A stretch of 64,000 nt of DNA from contig CM073326.1 in NCBI GenBank assembly GCA_037043015.1, positions 14,330,345-14,394,344 of the forward strand. The letters run 5' to 3'. The DNA is from Bryum argenteum. Taxonomy: Eukaryota; Streptophyta; Bryopsida; Bryales; Bryaceae. Below the pieces are notes generated by a model. The model saw only the letters and a program-made list of their open reading frames with translations, was not told where the DNA came from and ran no database searches. The translations under genes and the position numbers were made by a program. Positions 36,601 through 48,696 of this stretch are shown in pieces (the stretch's first letter is position 1; each line of letters opens with the position of its first letter).

Positions 36601-38290
36601 CAAGGTATTCACCGATAATGTTTCATTGAAGTACTTTGAGACACAAGCCAAAGTCACACCAAAGCAATTGAGGTGGTATGATACCTTAGTGCTTATGAAT
36701 GTGGAGTTGATCCACAAGCCGGGCCGGGAGAACGTGGTGCCGGACGCACTAAGCCGGAAGGATGAACATAGGTCAATACCACGCAAGTCTTGAGAGTAAT
36801 GTATGCGGGAGAAGGTGATTTGGCAAAGCGGATAAGGGAGGCATATATGAAAGACCCCGAGGCTCAAAAGTTCTTAGATGAACTTAGGTGTGGCAAGAAG
36901 CCCAAAGGTATCCGGCTTCACCAAGGTATGATCAAGTTCAAGCAAAATAGGGTGTATGTTCCAAAGGGCAAGTTGAGGTTGAGTGTGCTCAAGGAGGAGC
37001 ATGACAACCCCTTGGCCGGGCATAGGGGGGAGAAATCCACCATATGCTCGGTTTCAAAGAGGTTCTATTGGCCCGGGATGAAGGAAGACATTGCCCATTA
37101 TGTGAAAACTTGTATTACTTGTCAAGCCAACCGGGCGTCATACCGAAAGCAAGTGGGTTTGTTAAGGCCTTTGCCTATCCCGAATGGTCCATGGGAGTGT
37201 GTCTCTATGGATTTCATTACAAGCCTTCCGGAGTCACGAGGAGTGACGCCATCTTTGTGGTGGTTGATAGGTTTAGTAAGTTGGCAAGGATGGAGCCAAC
37301 AAAAGGGACGGCGACCGCCTTTGAAACCGCGGTGCTCTTTTTCAACGTTTGGTGGCGGCACCATGGATTGCCAAAGGTGATTGTATCCGATAGAGACCCC
37401 AAGTTTACAAGTGCATTTTGGAGGCACTTGTTTAGAAGGATGAAGACAAAGTTGACATTTAGTACGGCTTTTCACCCTCAAACCGATGGGCAAACGGAAC
37501 GGGTGAATGGGGTCTTGAATCAATACCTTCGCAACTATGTGAGTGCGGACCAAAGTGATTGGAGTGAGTACTTGGGTTTGGCGGAGTTTAGCTACAATGC
37601 ATCAAGGCATTTGCCTCGGGGGCAATCGCCGTTCAAGGTGGCTTATGGAGTTGAGCCACTTATGCCCGCCGACCTAGCTTTGGAAGGATTGCAATCGGAG
37701 TTGGAACAAGCCAAGTTCTTTGTCAAGACTTGGTGGCCAAGAGAGAGCAATTACTTGAGAAGACCAAGTGGTACTTAGACAAGGCACAAAAGAGGTATGT
37801 GAAACAAGTTAACAAAGGGCGGCGCCATGAGGAGTATGAGGAGGGCCGAAAGGTGTGGTTGAATGTGAAGAACTTCACCTTACCGGATGGCTTGACTCCC
37901 AAATTCATGGCAAAGTATGCGGGTCCATTTGTCATTGCAAAACGGTTGTTTGAGGATGTTTATAAGTTGGACTTACCACCGGAGATCAAGGTTCACCCCA
38001 CCTTCCATGTGTCATTGCTCAAGCCATATCACGAAGATAAGGTGAGGCCGGAACGCAAGCAAGTGTTGCGGCCTCCACCCGAACTAGTTGGTGATCACCT
38101 AGAGTTCGAGGTAGAAGGCATTTTGAAATGCCGGAACACCAAGAAGAAGGGCAAAGAATACTTGGTGAAGTGGCGGGAGTACCATGAGAAGGAAGCAACA
38201 TGGGTTGAGGCCAAGTACATGGCAAATGCAAAGGAGATGGTGGAAAGGTATGAAAGCCAACGGAGATCCAAGACACCGAGAAAGCATTGA

Positions 38291-39141
38291 TGAGGACATC
38301 AACCTTTGAAGTGGGGGTGAATCACCACACTTGTATAGACTTGGCCTAAGTTTTGTCTAGTATTTGGTGCAAATTGCACATGTTGTAATACTTGGTTGAC
38401 AATAAAGTTGCAAATTGAATGGCAAGTTTCCGTGATTGCATGTTGAATGTGAGATGTGTCCTAGTCTCATGTTGGATTGCTAGGTTGGTTGGAAGAGGTT
38501 GAAGGATACGCGAAGCCAATACTTGGAATGCTGCAAAACAGGGACCTTGGGCAGGAGTTGTGAGTGGGTGAATCCCCATGACTCTCAAGCTTAGGACTTG
38601 CTCGGGCGGGGAAAGAAGATAGTGGCACGGGCTCATAAAAGTGCCCTTTGCGGGTTGACCATTGTCAACGCATGGGTTGGCCATCCATGTCCCGGTAGGG
38701 TGAAGCAAAGGCTAGGTCGGGCGGGACTTAGCATTATCCCTAGGCGAGCAAAGTTCACCACTTGAGAGCCTAAGTGCTTAAAAAGAGGGCTTGGTGTTGC
38801 GACCAAGAAAGTATTGGTTAGCCTTGAATTTATTCCTAAGTCATGTGAGTATAATAGGCTAGTTGAGCCTAACTTGGGGCCATTGGGGGCATTCCAAGTA
38901 AGTCTCAAAGTAGATAGGTCTAGATTTTATAGGTCCTTTGAAGGCAAACTCTAGGGTGCCAAGGACCTTAGACCTATCTAATGCCACCTTTGAGGACTTA
39001 GCCATTTTCTAAGTGGAAGGATGCTTAGAGCATTGCGGGGCTAGCTACCCTGGAACGCAATGCAAGTGCCAAGGAGGAGGCTACCTCAAGAACTTGGTAG
39101 ATCTGACAAGAGAGATTGTCGATGAGCATCGATCTTTATTT
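38291..39141. other. Noncoding 3' internal region of the LTR element
   Basis: About 850 bases between the chromodomain end and the polypurine tract, without a supported coding region. Confidence 0.6.
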
Positions 39142-39157
39142 GTTTGGTGGGGGTGAG
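39142..39157 (+). other. Polypurine tract
   Basis: The G-rich run TTTGGTGGGGGTGAG directly precedes the 3' LTR and is the expected plus-strand primer of the element. Confidence 0.8.
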
Positions 39158-40476
39158 TGTCACATCCCTTTCAAAAGGATGCCCGAACACCGTGGTGAGC
39201 CAAGAGGACCCGGGAGTGACGTCCCGGGCTTGGCAAGAGACAAGGTGAAGTGACTAAGGGGAGTCCGAGCAAACAGCACGCAATGGCGTCGTGCTCGGGA
39301 CGAACTTGGTGGTGTGCCTTACATGGTTGGAAACCTTGTTCAAGCACGCACCCATAGGTCCAAAGAACGCGCGATTTGGAGTTGTGAGTCATGAGATATG
39401 GCTCTCCAAAGTTGGAGCGCGTTCCGGGACACTCCGGGACTCGGGAGTGTTACCTTTCGGGACTCGAAATGTCGTCCTTCTTGGATGGCGGCATGTTGCA
39501 TGTCTTTGGAAAGCTCTGGACAAGAGCTTTCCAAAATGCTAAGGCTCGTGAGGAGCAAAGCAATGCTTTGGGAGATATGGCTCTCCAAAGCATCGGGACT
39601 TCGGGACTCCGGGACTGCTGCCTCCCGGGACTCCCGAATGTTCAAGGGAGCATAGCTTCCACATAGAAGCTCCGATTGGGACAAGTGAGGAGTCTATCGA
39701 CATCTACTCAAAGAGTAGATGTCGAAAATGGGCTCACACATCCCATTTGGATAACTGAGCTACAAGTTAGCCCGAGAAGAAGATACGGCCCGTTTTTGAG
39801 GCTAAGGCAAAAACGGGTGGTCTTCCAAAACAAAAGTGTGTCACGGAAGGCCCCTCAACACAAGAGGGGGGGGGCCTACCGAAGACTCAGAGAGTACTAT
39901 GAGGAGGAGTGGTCTCCCTCCTCACTTCCACATGGTGCCGAGGAGAGCCGGGGTGGCTCTAAGGGGTGAGGCTTGAGATGGAGCCTCACTCCCGCACCTT
40001 GGGCACTATGGGATGCTTGTGATGTGCATCCCGAAACATTGGGTTGGAAAAGTGTCCCGCTCCAAACTAGTCCCCGTGAAAAGTAGTGCGGTTCCGGTAA
40101 TGTCCCGAATGGAGAGTGTAGACATGAATGGAAGGGGACTAGTGGGGAGTTGGACAATATGCAAGGGCGGTTAGCTCCGGGGGTGAGTAGTGCCACCCTT
40201 GGGAGATTGGACATGTGTGGAAGGCCGCCCCGTGTCACCAAGTGGCATGCCCATGTGTTTTGTGGGAGTTCCGGTTTACGGGTTTCGGGTAATGAGTTGG
40301 GGGAGTCAAGGTGGGTTGGACACCTTGACTAGAAAGAGTGCTAACATTGTGTGTGCTTGGCATGTGCAGTGTTAGCTAAGTTGTGGCCGGTTGCTACCAA
40401 CAAAGTAAGTCGTGATTCCGCTACCAAGTAACGCTTACTTGAAGAAAAAGAGTTGGGAGTAATTAGGGCCGCGACA
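39158..40476 (+). repeat. 3' LTR of the Ty3/gypsy element
   Basis: 1319 bp with the same termini as the 5' LTR, followed by target duplication GTACA at 40477-40481. Confidence 0.97.
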
Positions 40477-43400
40477 GTACACCACCCCCCGTTGAAGGAA
40501 GGGATTGGCCAACTCATTTTTCAATAAAAAAATGTATGTTATTATTGTACATTTTTTATAGAAAATATAGAATATTAACATTATAAGAAGTTTGAGTAAT
40601 TACTTCCTTTTATTGAATAATGACTTAAAAATAGACAGTATATTATTTCTTAAACTACTAAGGTAACCGGCGTTCCGACGGGGCTACTCTTTATTTGGTG
40701 CTATTCAAACATTATAGTGATACAATCATGAAATAATTGAAGAATAGGCTAATATATAGTATGCCATACTACACAACAGGCGTACATTCCATAATTATCA
40801 ACCAAATGCAGTATATCTTCATTCCCTCATTTTCTTTGAATGAATCTCTGGTTTATTGGAACAAGGACTACATGAAGCCAGATGAATACGTATCATATGG
40901 AAGCGATAGTATAACTGGTAGATGCATTTATACGTGCAACATTCATTTAGGTTGATTACATGAGTGTGTACAAAGTTTGACATGAGCATATTCCAAGGGT
41001 TGGGAAGCCCGTTGCCTTACGCCATACCAACATTTAGTGTTCAAATCTTCAATGTGTGCATCGTAGGGTGACCGATATCCGATGTGCATGTGGCTTGTGG
41101 CTGGTTTGCATCTGCGAAACTTGTCAAGTGTATTCGAAGGTGTTCTGAAGAATCGATTACAATCGTTTAACTTCCATTGGTCCCTTGTACAAACATTATG
41201 GGATAAATGGCTAGGCTTGAGAATACCATGAGAACATTATTGGGAACACAAAACGTTGCTTGGGTGACTTAGGAGCCCCACCAAGCCCCTCCTAGCAACG
41301 TTTACTCCCTCTAGCCCCAAATGTTGCTAAAAAACGTTGGACCCTAGAAATTCTAGTAGTGTAAAATAATACATCCACAAATCGTATTTTAAGAAATTTT
41401 AACGTATATAAAAATAAAATTTACATGTAAAACATTAATATAAAAATACACATATTATATACAAAGGATTATAGTTTATGCATGTGAAATTCCCATGTCT
41501 CAAGCTTCTATTGCGTCTTTTTTAATAAAATTGCAAATAAATGTAAATCCAATTTACACGCTACTTACCTAAAAGAAACACACATTTCATAGCGTAGTTG
41601 ATTCCAACTTATGCATGCCAAATTATTAAGTCGTACAGCCATATTTTCATCACGTTTTTCTGAAATAATGGCTTAAATACAATCAAGACTGTATTTTAAT
41701 AAAATCGCATGTAAAAATAAATCTAATTCACACGCTATGACGAAAATAACCACACATTTCATCATGTGTGGTTGATTCCAACTTATGCATGCCAAAATCA
41801 GAAGTCCTATATGCATATTTTCATCACTTTTTGAATACTACATGGCTTGATAAGTAAAGTCATGACTGTATTTTAATAAAAAGGCACGTAAAATTAAATC
41901 TAATTCACTCGCTATGACGAAAATAAACACACATTTCATCATGTGTGGTTGATTGCAACTTGTGCATGCCAAATTCACAAGTCGTACAGCCATATTTTTA
42001 TCACTTTTTGAATAATAGACGGCTTACTAAGTACAGTCATGACTGTACTTTAATAAAAATGCACGTGAAATTCCATGACTTTTGGAAGTTTAATTACTTG
42101 CGAGTGGGCTTAAATACAGCCATGTTTTTTTCAATATAAAAAATTCAAAATTACGCACGTTAAAAAAAATCAAAATTACACGGTACAAGCAAATTTATAT
42201 ATACATTTCATAGTCAGGATTGGATTATAACTTATATGCATACCATTTTTTCAAGGTTTTATTAGGGTAAACTAAACCCTAAACTTAAGAATTATGCATG
42301 TCAATGTCTTACAGCGATGATCCTATGCTCTTTTTTAAGAGTATATGCTTTATTTAGCACCATCATGACTTTACTCAAAAATAAATGAAAAAAAACAGTA
42401 AATTCGATAATTATATATGTTACGACTTTTTGAAGACTACATACCTTAAATATATCGATGACTGTATTTTAACATGAATATTCTATAGATCAAATGGAAT
42501 TGGTAGTAAAATAATATTTAATCCACAATCATACTCTCCATCATTTAATAATTAATATGTAATTTGCCTTCTTATTCAAAGTTTCGAGTATTCGCCTAAA
42601 TGATGACTTAGAGATGGGATTGTCCTATGAATTATTTTTCTCATGATTTTAGTAGGGTACTTAATAGCTACTACAAGTGTTAAAATCACCTCATCCCACC
42701 CTAGATTCCTCTATTTCTTTATTATTTCTCAATAGAAAGTTTAGATGGTTTTGAATACGTGCAAGTAGAAAATAGCCTATACAATCGTGTGCCATATTGT
42801 TTTTTTCTATTTAACCATTGCCATAGAGTTTTTAAAGTTTCATTCCTCTTTTGTATTTCGCCTAAATTTTTCAAGTGTTTGGTCACTTCAAGCACTAAGA
42901 AATTTTGGAAAATTAATCGACAATTTTATTACGAATCAAATAAATTAACGGCAGAGTTTTGCAAATTATCCCATGATAAATTAGATTTTTCATCATTCCA
43001 GTAATCTCATAACAACAAACAACATTTAGTGGTTTCAAACCACTACTGAACCATACTTAAAAATAACAATTGTAACAATTTTAATTTTATTCTATTAAAT
43101 ACAATATTAAGCCTAATATTGGGTGAAGATAATTTATTTTATGTGTAGTAAAAAAAATAGGCATTCAAAAAGTCATTTCAACAAAGATTATTCAAAAATT
43201 GTTAAAGTTAGTTTTGGTGTAAATTTACAGAAGTTTATAAAATCATTTTATAGTAGAATATTAATTCAAAGTTACAATGAATTATACAATTCTTGTGAGG
43301 TTTTACAATTTCAATTTAGAGAATCTTGTTGGTAGCAAATCTCAACTACATGACAACGCATATACTATCCCTAGCAAGGGACGTTTAAGGGTTGTAATTC

Positions 43401-46400
43401 TTGACCAAGTTTCCTTGGAATTGATTCCTGATATGCTTCAATGTTTGTGTGTACTAGTGATTACTGATTTAATGGTCATGCATAATTCTTTGTCCACTTA
43501 AATAATTACCTAATCCATATTCAATCTTACTATTCGATATGCTTTGGGCATGCCTCGCGATGGACCACGGACTTAAAATGTCGTGAACCTAACTTAGGGT
43601 GGCAACTAGGCAATGACTTAGATTACCATCAAATTCTTCATAGTAGAATGAATTGCCTGAATAATTCAAACTTTTGGCGACTGTCTTCCATAGAAGGTCA
43701 TATTCGTTAAATCAACACAATATGAAGTTTTTGAGACTTAGTTAATATAATACTACCAACTTTGTGATCATAAAGCTTAAGTTTGTTTTATTTTGCCCGA
43801 AGTCACTCTTTTCATGCTTGCAACAACTCCAAACTAAAATGAGACTTGCAAAAGTCTCGATTTAATGAATATGACCTTACATCTGAATACGCCAAAGTTA
43901 TTTAAGGATCTAATTTTGTAATAATAATAATATGTAATGGTTGTTTCATTGGGCTCATACGGTTTAACCCTTTAGCGCGCCGGATGACCTTGAAGAAAGA
44001 ACTTTTTTCATCCAACCGGATGTTTTCCATCCATTCCTATTTTTCCCCCAATTCTTGTGCTAGTTTGATATCATTTGTACAGGTCGGATTTTCATAATAA
44101 GATAATGAGAATTTTTGAAAAATTAAAAAAGTGATTTCTGTTGAGTTTTAATCTTATTCAAAATGAGAGACCTTAAACATGATTTTTCATAATAAGTAGA
44201 ATCAAATAATAGAAAATATATCATCTTGTAATGGATGTTATTCCAATCTCATTACAATATTTTTAAAATTTTTAGTGTTAATTTTGGATTTCTAATTGAA
44301 TTACAAAAGAAAACCTTGCAAAATTTATTTAAAAAAAATTATCAATAAATATGATGAATCCAACCGTACAAATGTTATCTTCACATTGACATCTACAACT
44401 TTGTTTTATACATGAGATCCATTTTCCATTTTCATCAACCATTTTATAACCAATCTTTAAAAACAATGATTAGTCGGGACGTTAAAGGGATAAAAACATT
44501 TATACGTTATATTTAAAAAAAATACAAGCATCATCATTATATGGGTTAGTAAATTAACCATTTTTTCCCTATATTAAAATATATCAATAATTACTATACA
44601 ACAATATAATGTAATACATATTTATAAATTACTTAATTGGTAGCTTTGTGAGTGTCTTGCAATTTCGGGGCTCGGATTCCACAATGAAACACGAAGCTGT
44701 TACGCAATATTATTACATAATTTTCAGAAAACACCAAAAATAGTATTAAAAAACTATCACAAAACATTCAAAATACTATTATAAGCAAACACTAAAAATA
44801 TTATTATATGTTCTTTTTAAAAAACACCACAAATAGTATTAAAAAACTTTGACAAAACATTAAAAATACTATCATAATTAAACACTAAAAATATGCTTAT
44901 AATTTTTTTAAGAAACACCTAAAATAGTAACAAAAAACTATCACAAAACATTAAAAATACTACTGTAAATAAACACTAAAAATAATATACTATTTAAAAA
45001 AAAAAACATCAGAAATAGTATTAAAAGACTATGACAAAACATTAAGAATACTATTATAATCAAACAGGAAAAATAATACTATAATTATTGTTTAGAAACA
45101 TAAAAAATAGTATTCAAAAAGTAATACAAAACATTTGAAGAAAAAAGAAAAAAAAACATTTAAATACCTTTAATAACATTTAATAACCAAATTTTTAAAA
45201 AAACCTTACCTGCTCGGGTATCCGACACCGGGTATCGCACCCGGGTGTCAAATCCGGGTATCGGGCCGCTTCGGCCGGGTATGTGCCAGAAAGGCGGCGG
45301 GACTTCGTCTCTCCCACAGCGCGCCAGTTCTTCTCATTGTTTGTTTTTCTTGAAGCTCAGGGACGCTCTTCGACCCCCCACTGCTGTTTGTTTTTCCTGA
45401 AGCTCAGACCTCCGTCACCGTTTCTTCCGCGGCCCTCGGCCCATTCATTTCTCCTTACCTCGCGCGTAATTCGTCGTTTGGTAGTGAGGTTCTTGTTGTT
45501 TGAGTTTGCAAGCAAATGAGAGTTCCTCGAGAGGTGATATTCACAGCAGAAGTTCGTAGAGATCGAAGAGAGTGTGTTAGGGTTTCGGCGGTGGCGGGAG
45601 TTCGCGAGGGTGGCGACCTCCGATAACTCTGGAGTCCCGAAGTGCGTGAGAGAGGAGGGACCAATGCAATGCTGAAGGAGCAGGAGGACGAGGTAAAACT
45701 GCGAAGGACGAGGAGGACGAGGTGACGCCGCGAAGAACGAGAAGGAACAACGTGGATCAAGGTAAGAGCTCCTATTTTGGTTTTTGGGTGGCTCTGGTTC
45801 CTGGATTGCTTTGGTTCCCATTGCGTTTGGGATGTGACGCACTGAAAACCGCACTGGTCCTTCGTTAACACCACAAGTTAGAGCCTGAAACTCTCTTTCT
45901 CAGGGGTCTTTTGAAACTTAGATCGCAATAGCTTTGTGGGTGTTGCAATTGTTGGGCTATGACCGGGCGATGGACAGGACGTTGTAGTGGCACTGAGAGT
46001 GCGGAGTGTGTTCTATTCTCAACGTTTGCTTGCTTGGGGTTCAAAGCTCCACTGTCTTAAGGGAGCGGGCGAGTGCAGGCTCAAATTTCTCAATTTGTGG
46101 AGCTGATGTTGCAATTGCTGTCTGTGTACCTTCAGAACCAAGGTTTGGAGGCTCGATTACCTGGGGCCAGCAACGATAAACTGCCGATAAAAGACCACAG
46201 CCTGAGGTAAGAGCTCGTACTTAGCTGTTTGGTTTCCTTTGCTCCCTGTTTGTTTTGGTCGTTTGAGTTTCGGATGTGACTCACCGTAAACCGCACTGGT
46301 CCTTGGTTCAGACGTTAAAGTAGAGTCTGAAATCCTCTTTTTCAGGGGTGGTTCGAAACAGTTAATTGGGTATTGCTTAATCGAAATCTGAGTCCATACC

Positions 46401-46531
46401 ATGTTAACTTCCTTCATAACAGGACATGTGGCACTGATGTTGATTTTCACAGTTTGTCTGAACATTAATGAAGACAACCACTTATCTTCTGAGCCCACAT
46501 TGAACTGTAACTTTTCGACTTTCTTTGAACC
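40477..46531 (+). repeat. Segmental duplication, copy B (6055 bp)
   Basis: Direct repeat of 21630-27691. Its left border is the target duplication of the LTR element, and its right border lies 233 bases upstream of the FRA10AC1-like start codon. It carries the same lone MITE end (to 41361), tandem arrays, GC-rich block (45217-46531) and duplicated exon-intron module as copy A. It lacks the coding exons of the hypothetical gene at 27838. Confidence 0.97.
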
Positions 46532-46764
46532 AGTAATACCATTCCCGTCGAATTGACGTCGTGGTCAACGAAAACATGTGGCAGTTGAGGTTAACGCTAG
46601 ATAATGTAGTTAGTGCATTAAGTTTGGGGTGCCGCTGGAAATTAGGGTTTGGAGCTCTTCATTGCAACTTTTGGTTTACGTGCTTGATGAGGTTTTTGGT
46701 TGAGGCTTGCTTTCAATTAGGTTCACTTCTGTTGTGCGTTGTTGTTAGGAGTTAAGAGTTGGCC

Positions 46765-47628
46765 ATGGCGTCCTTCACGGGCGTGAAGAATGAAGTGTTT
46801 GAGCGGCAACAACGGCGTCAGCAGTATAATGACCGCGTCTTGGGGCTGAATGCGTACGAGCGCCACAAGCAGTTCATGCTTGACTATCAAACACACTATG
46901 GTGATGTCCCGGGCGCACAACAGCAACCTTTGCCGCTCAAAACCGACTTCGATACATTGAAGGAGACTTACCGGTTCATTCGCAGTGAGGAGGATGACTT
47001 GGAGAGGTCATGGGAGCAACGTCTTGCTAAGCGGTACCACGATAAGCTCTTCAAGGAGTATTGCATAGCAGACATGTCAAGGTATGGCTCTTCTTAAGCT
47101 CTCCCATCCCACTACCACAAAAAACCTTCCCGTTTCTAACAGTGCCTGCTTGCTCTTGTCAGATACAAAGAGAATCGGATCGGTTTGAGATGGAGGACGG
47201 AGAAAGAGGTGGTCAGCGGGAAGGGACAATTCGAATGTGGCAACAAGAAATGCTGTTCTCGTGAAGGCCTACGAAGTTACGAGGTCAATTTTGCATACAA
47301 AGAGGCAGGGGAGAGTAAACAAGCTCTTGTGAAACTACGTGTTTGTCCAAAGTGCTCCTACAAGCTGAACTACAGGAAGGAGAAAGAGTTGGAAATGGAG
47401 TTGAGGAAGGAGTCGAGACGAAAGAAACGGAGAAAGAAGCAAGAGAAGAAAGGGAGGAGCAGCAGCAAGAGAGATAAGCCACTAAGTGCTCCAGAGGATG
47501 AAGATAGTGATGACTCCGGATCCAGTGAGGATGTGGAAGATTCGAGATTTAAGCGAAGTGTATCGAAGAAAACCTCGGAGAATAAGGAGGGAGAATTTGA
47601 ACCCTACTTCAAAGACATGTTCTTGTAG
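46765..47628 (+). CDS. FRA10AC1: FRA10AC1-family nuclear protein
   Basis: Two exons (46765-47081 and 47163-47628) join in phase to give 260 residues. The 81-bp intron runs GTATGG to TTGTCAG. The family core is clear: YERHKQFMLDYQTHYG near residues 30-45, then DTLKETYRFIRSEEDDLERS, WEQRLAKRYHDKLFKEYCIA and RYKENRIGLRWRTEKEVVSG. A zinc-like C-x4-C...C-x2-C pattern follows (FECGNKKCC, RVCPKCSYKLNY). The tail is highly charged: K/R-rich, then acidic serine-rich, ending FEPYFKDMFL. FRA10AC1 proteins are nuclear and linked to pre-mRNA splicing complexes. The ATG at 46765 is chosen; an in-frame TTG six bases upstream is not a likely start. The 5' untranslated region abuts duplicated DNA ending at 46531. 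Confidence 0.93.
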
Positions 47629-48690
47629 TGTACATATGATGCTGCATTCAAAAGCTAGGATGGGTGAATTACCTTTCCAAGGCAGCTCCTTGTTGAGCAA
47701 TATCTATACATTTTGTAAATGTGATTTAGAGCCGCTCAGTTTACTTTGTAGCGGACAACTCTGGAAGAGTTGTACTTGTGCAGTCAGGTATTCATGAGTT
47801 AACGAACTTGAAGTATGTCTTTTGTTTACATATTGTGCTTCAAGTCAATCTCTTCGTTTGCAAGTGCGCATGACTTTTACTTACTCTGGTCATCATCTGG
47901 ATGGTTCTCAATTAGGGCAACCAACCAGACAAGGAAATACATCATGAAATTATTGTCGATCGATGAAACCTCTAGAGCCTCAACACTGACGTATGTAAGC
48001 GAAAAGTGTACCATTTTGAACATGAAAATGCAGTCTTGTAGTGAAATACCTTACCATTCTTGAGAAGATACTGTCTAAAATGGGGGATTAAAGTTCCTTC
48101 GTATAGCTACAAAAAGGATTTGAAGTCATTTGTGGGCCAACATGATACACTTGTTTACTCACATGAATGTATGCAGGAAAACAGGCCTGTAAAGAATTTT
48201 GAAGCAAATATCCAAACGGCAATGTCATGCCTTCTGTAAGAAGAAATTTTTAAGAGTGAAACTTTTTCAGTGTATATGGAATTTTGAAACATGAATGGTC
48301 GTATTGAGAAGGAATTTTGAAGCATGAATGGGCATATTGAAAAGATATGGAGAAACTATACCAATTACAAAAAGTCTTTACTTCATATTGTTTAATGGCA
48401 TAACTGGTAGCGTGCCCAAAGTCAAATCCACTCCAAATTGGGCTCTCCAAATTGCATGGGTTGAAATATCAAGAATGTAGAGCATAGATGGTTTTGTTGA
48501 AGATGACAAGGAGGTAGGGCATAGGTATGGAATAATATTTCCACGTATGGCCATACGTGATTTGAGGGATGGTCAAACATGATTTGAGGACCGTGGATTT
48601 GGGTTTTACGGGTGTAGGGTTTGCAATTGGGGAATGATGTTTTCCGTGGCCCAGATCCCTAGGTGGCCCGTTTGCAGGCGCCGTTCGGGC
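47629..48690. other. 3' flank of FRA10AC1-like gene, no other gene seen
   Basis: It contains the presumed 3' untranslated region and a short imperfect direct repeat (AATTTTGAAACATGAATGG and AATTTTGAAGCATGAATGG near 48281 and 48312). No RNA gene is seen. Confidence 0.5.
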
Positions 48691-48696
48691 AACAAT

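Larger units (their letters stand above)
32368..40476 (+). mobile_element. Ty3/gypsy LTR retrotransposon, chromovirus type, broken
   Basis: This fossil element of about 8.1 kb has both LTRs, a 5-bp target duplication (GTACA at 32363-32367 and 40477-40481), a tRNA-Met-type primer binding site and a polypurine tract. Parts in order are gag (about 33.8-34.8 kb, ending in a zinc knuckle), protease (about 34.9-35.3 kb), reverse transcriptase (about 35.5-36.1 kb), RNase H (about 36.4-36.8 kb), integrase (about 36.9-37.7 kb) and a C-terminal chromodomain (about 38.1-38.3 kb). Integrase after RNase H places it in Ty3/gypsy, and the chromodomain in the chromoviruses. The internal region is broken, with roughly five breaks. 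The LTRs differ by only about five substitutions plus small length changes over about 1.3 kb, so the insertion is recent, probably well under a million years at usual plant rates. Confidence 0.95.

Noticed and set aside
21630-46531. The 6-kb duplicated segment as two insertions of a Helitron or other transposon
   Set aside because: No terminal repeats, Helitron 3' hairpin with CTRR end, or target duplication were found at its borders, so a segmental duplication is preferred.
46759-46764. Upstream TTG as the FRA10AC1 start
   Set aside because: A non-AUG start is unlikely with an ATG two codons later in good context (GCCATGG).
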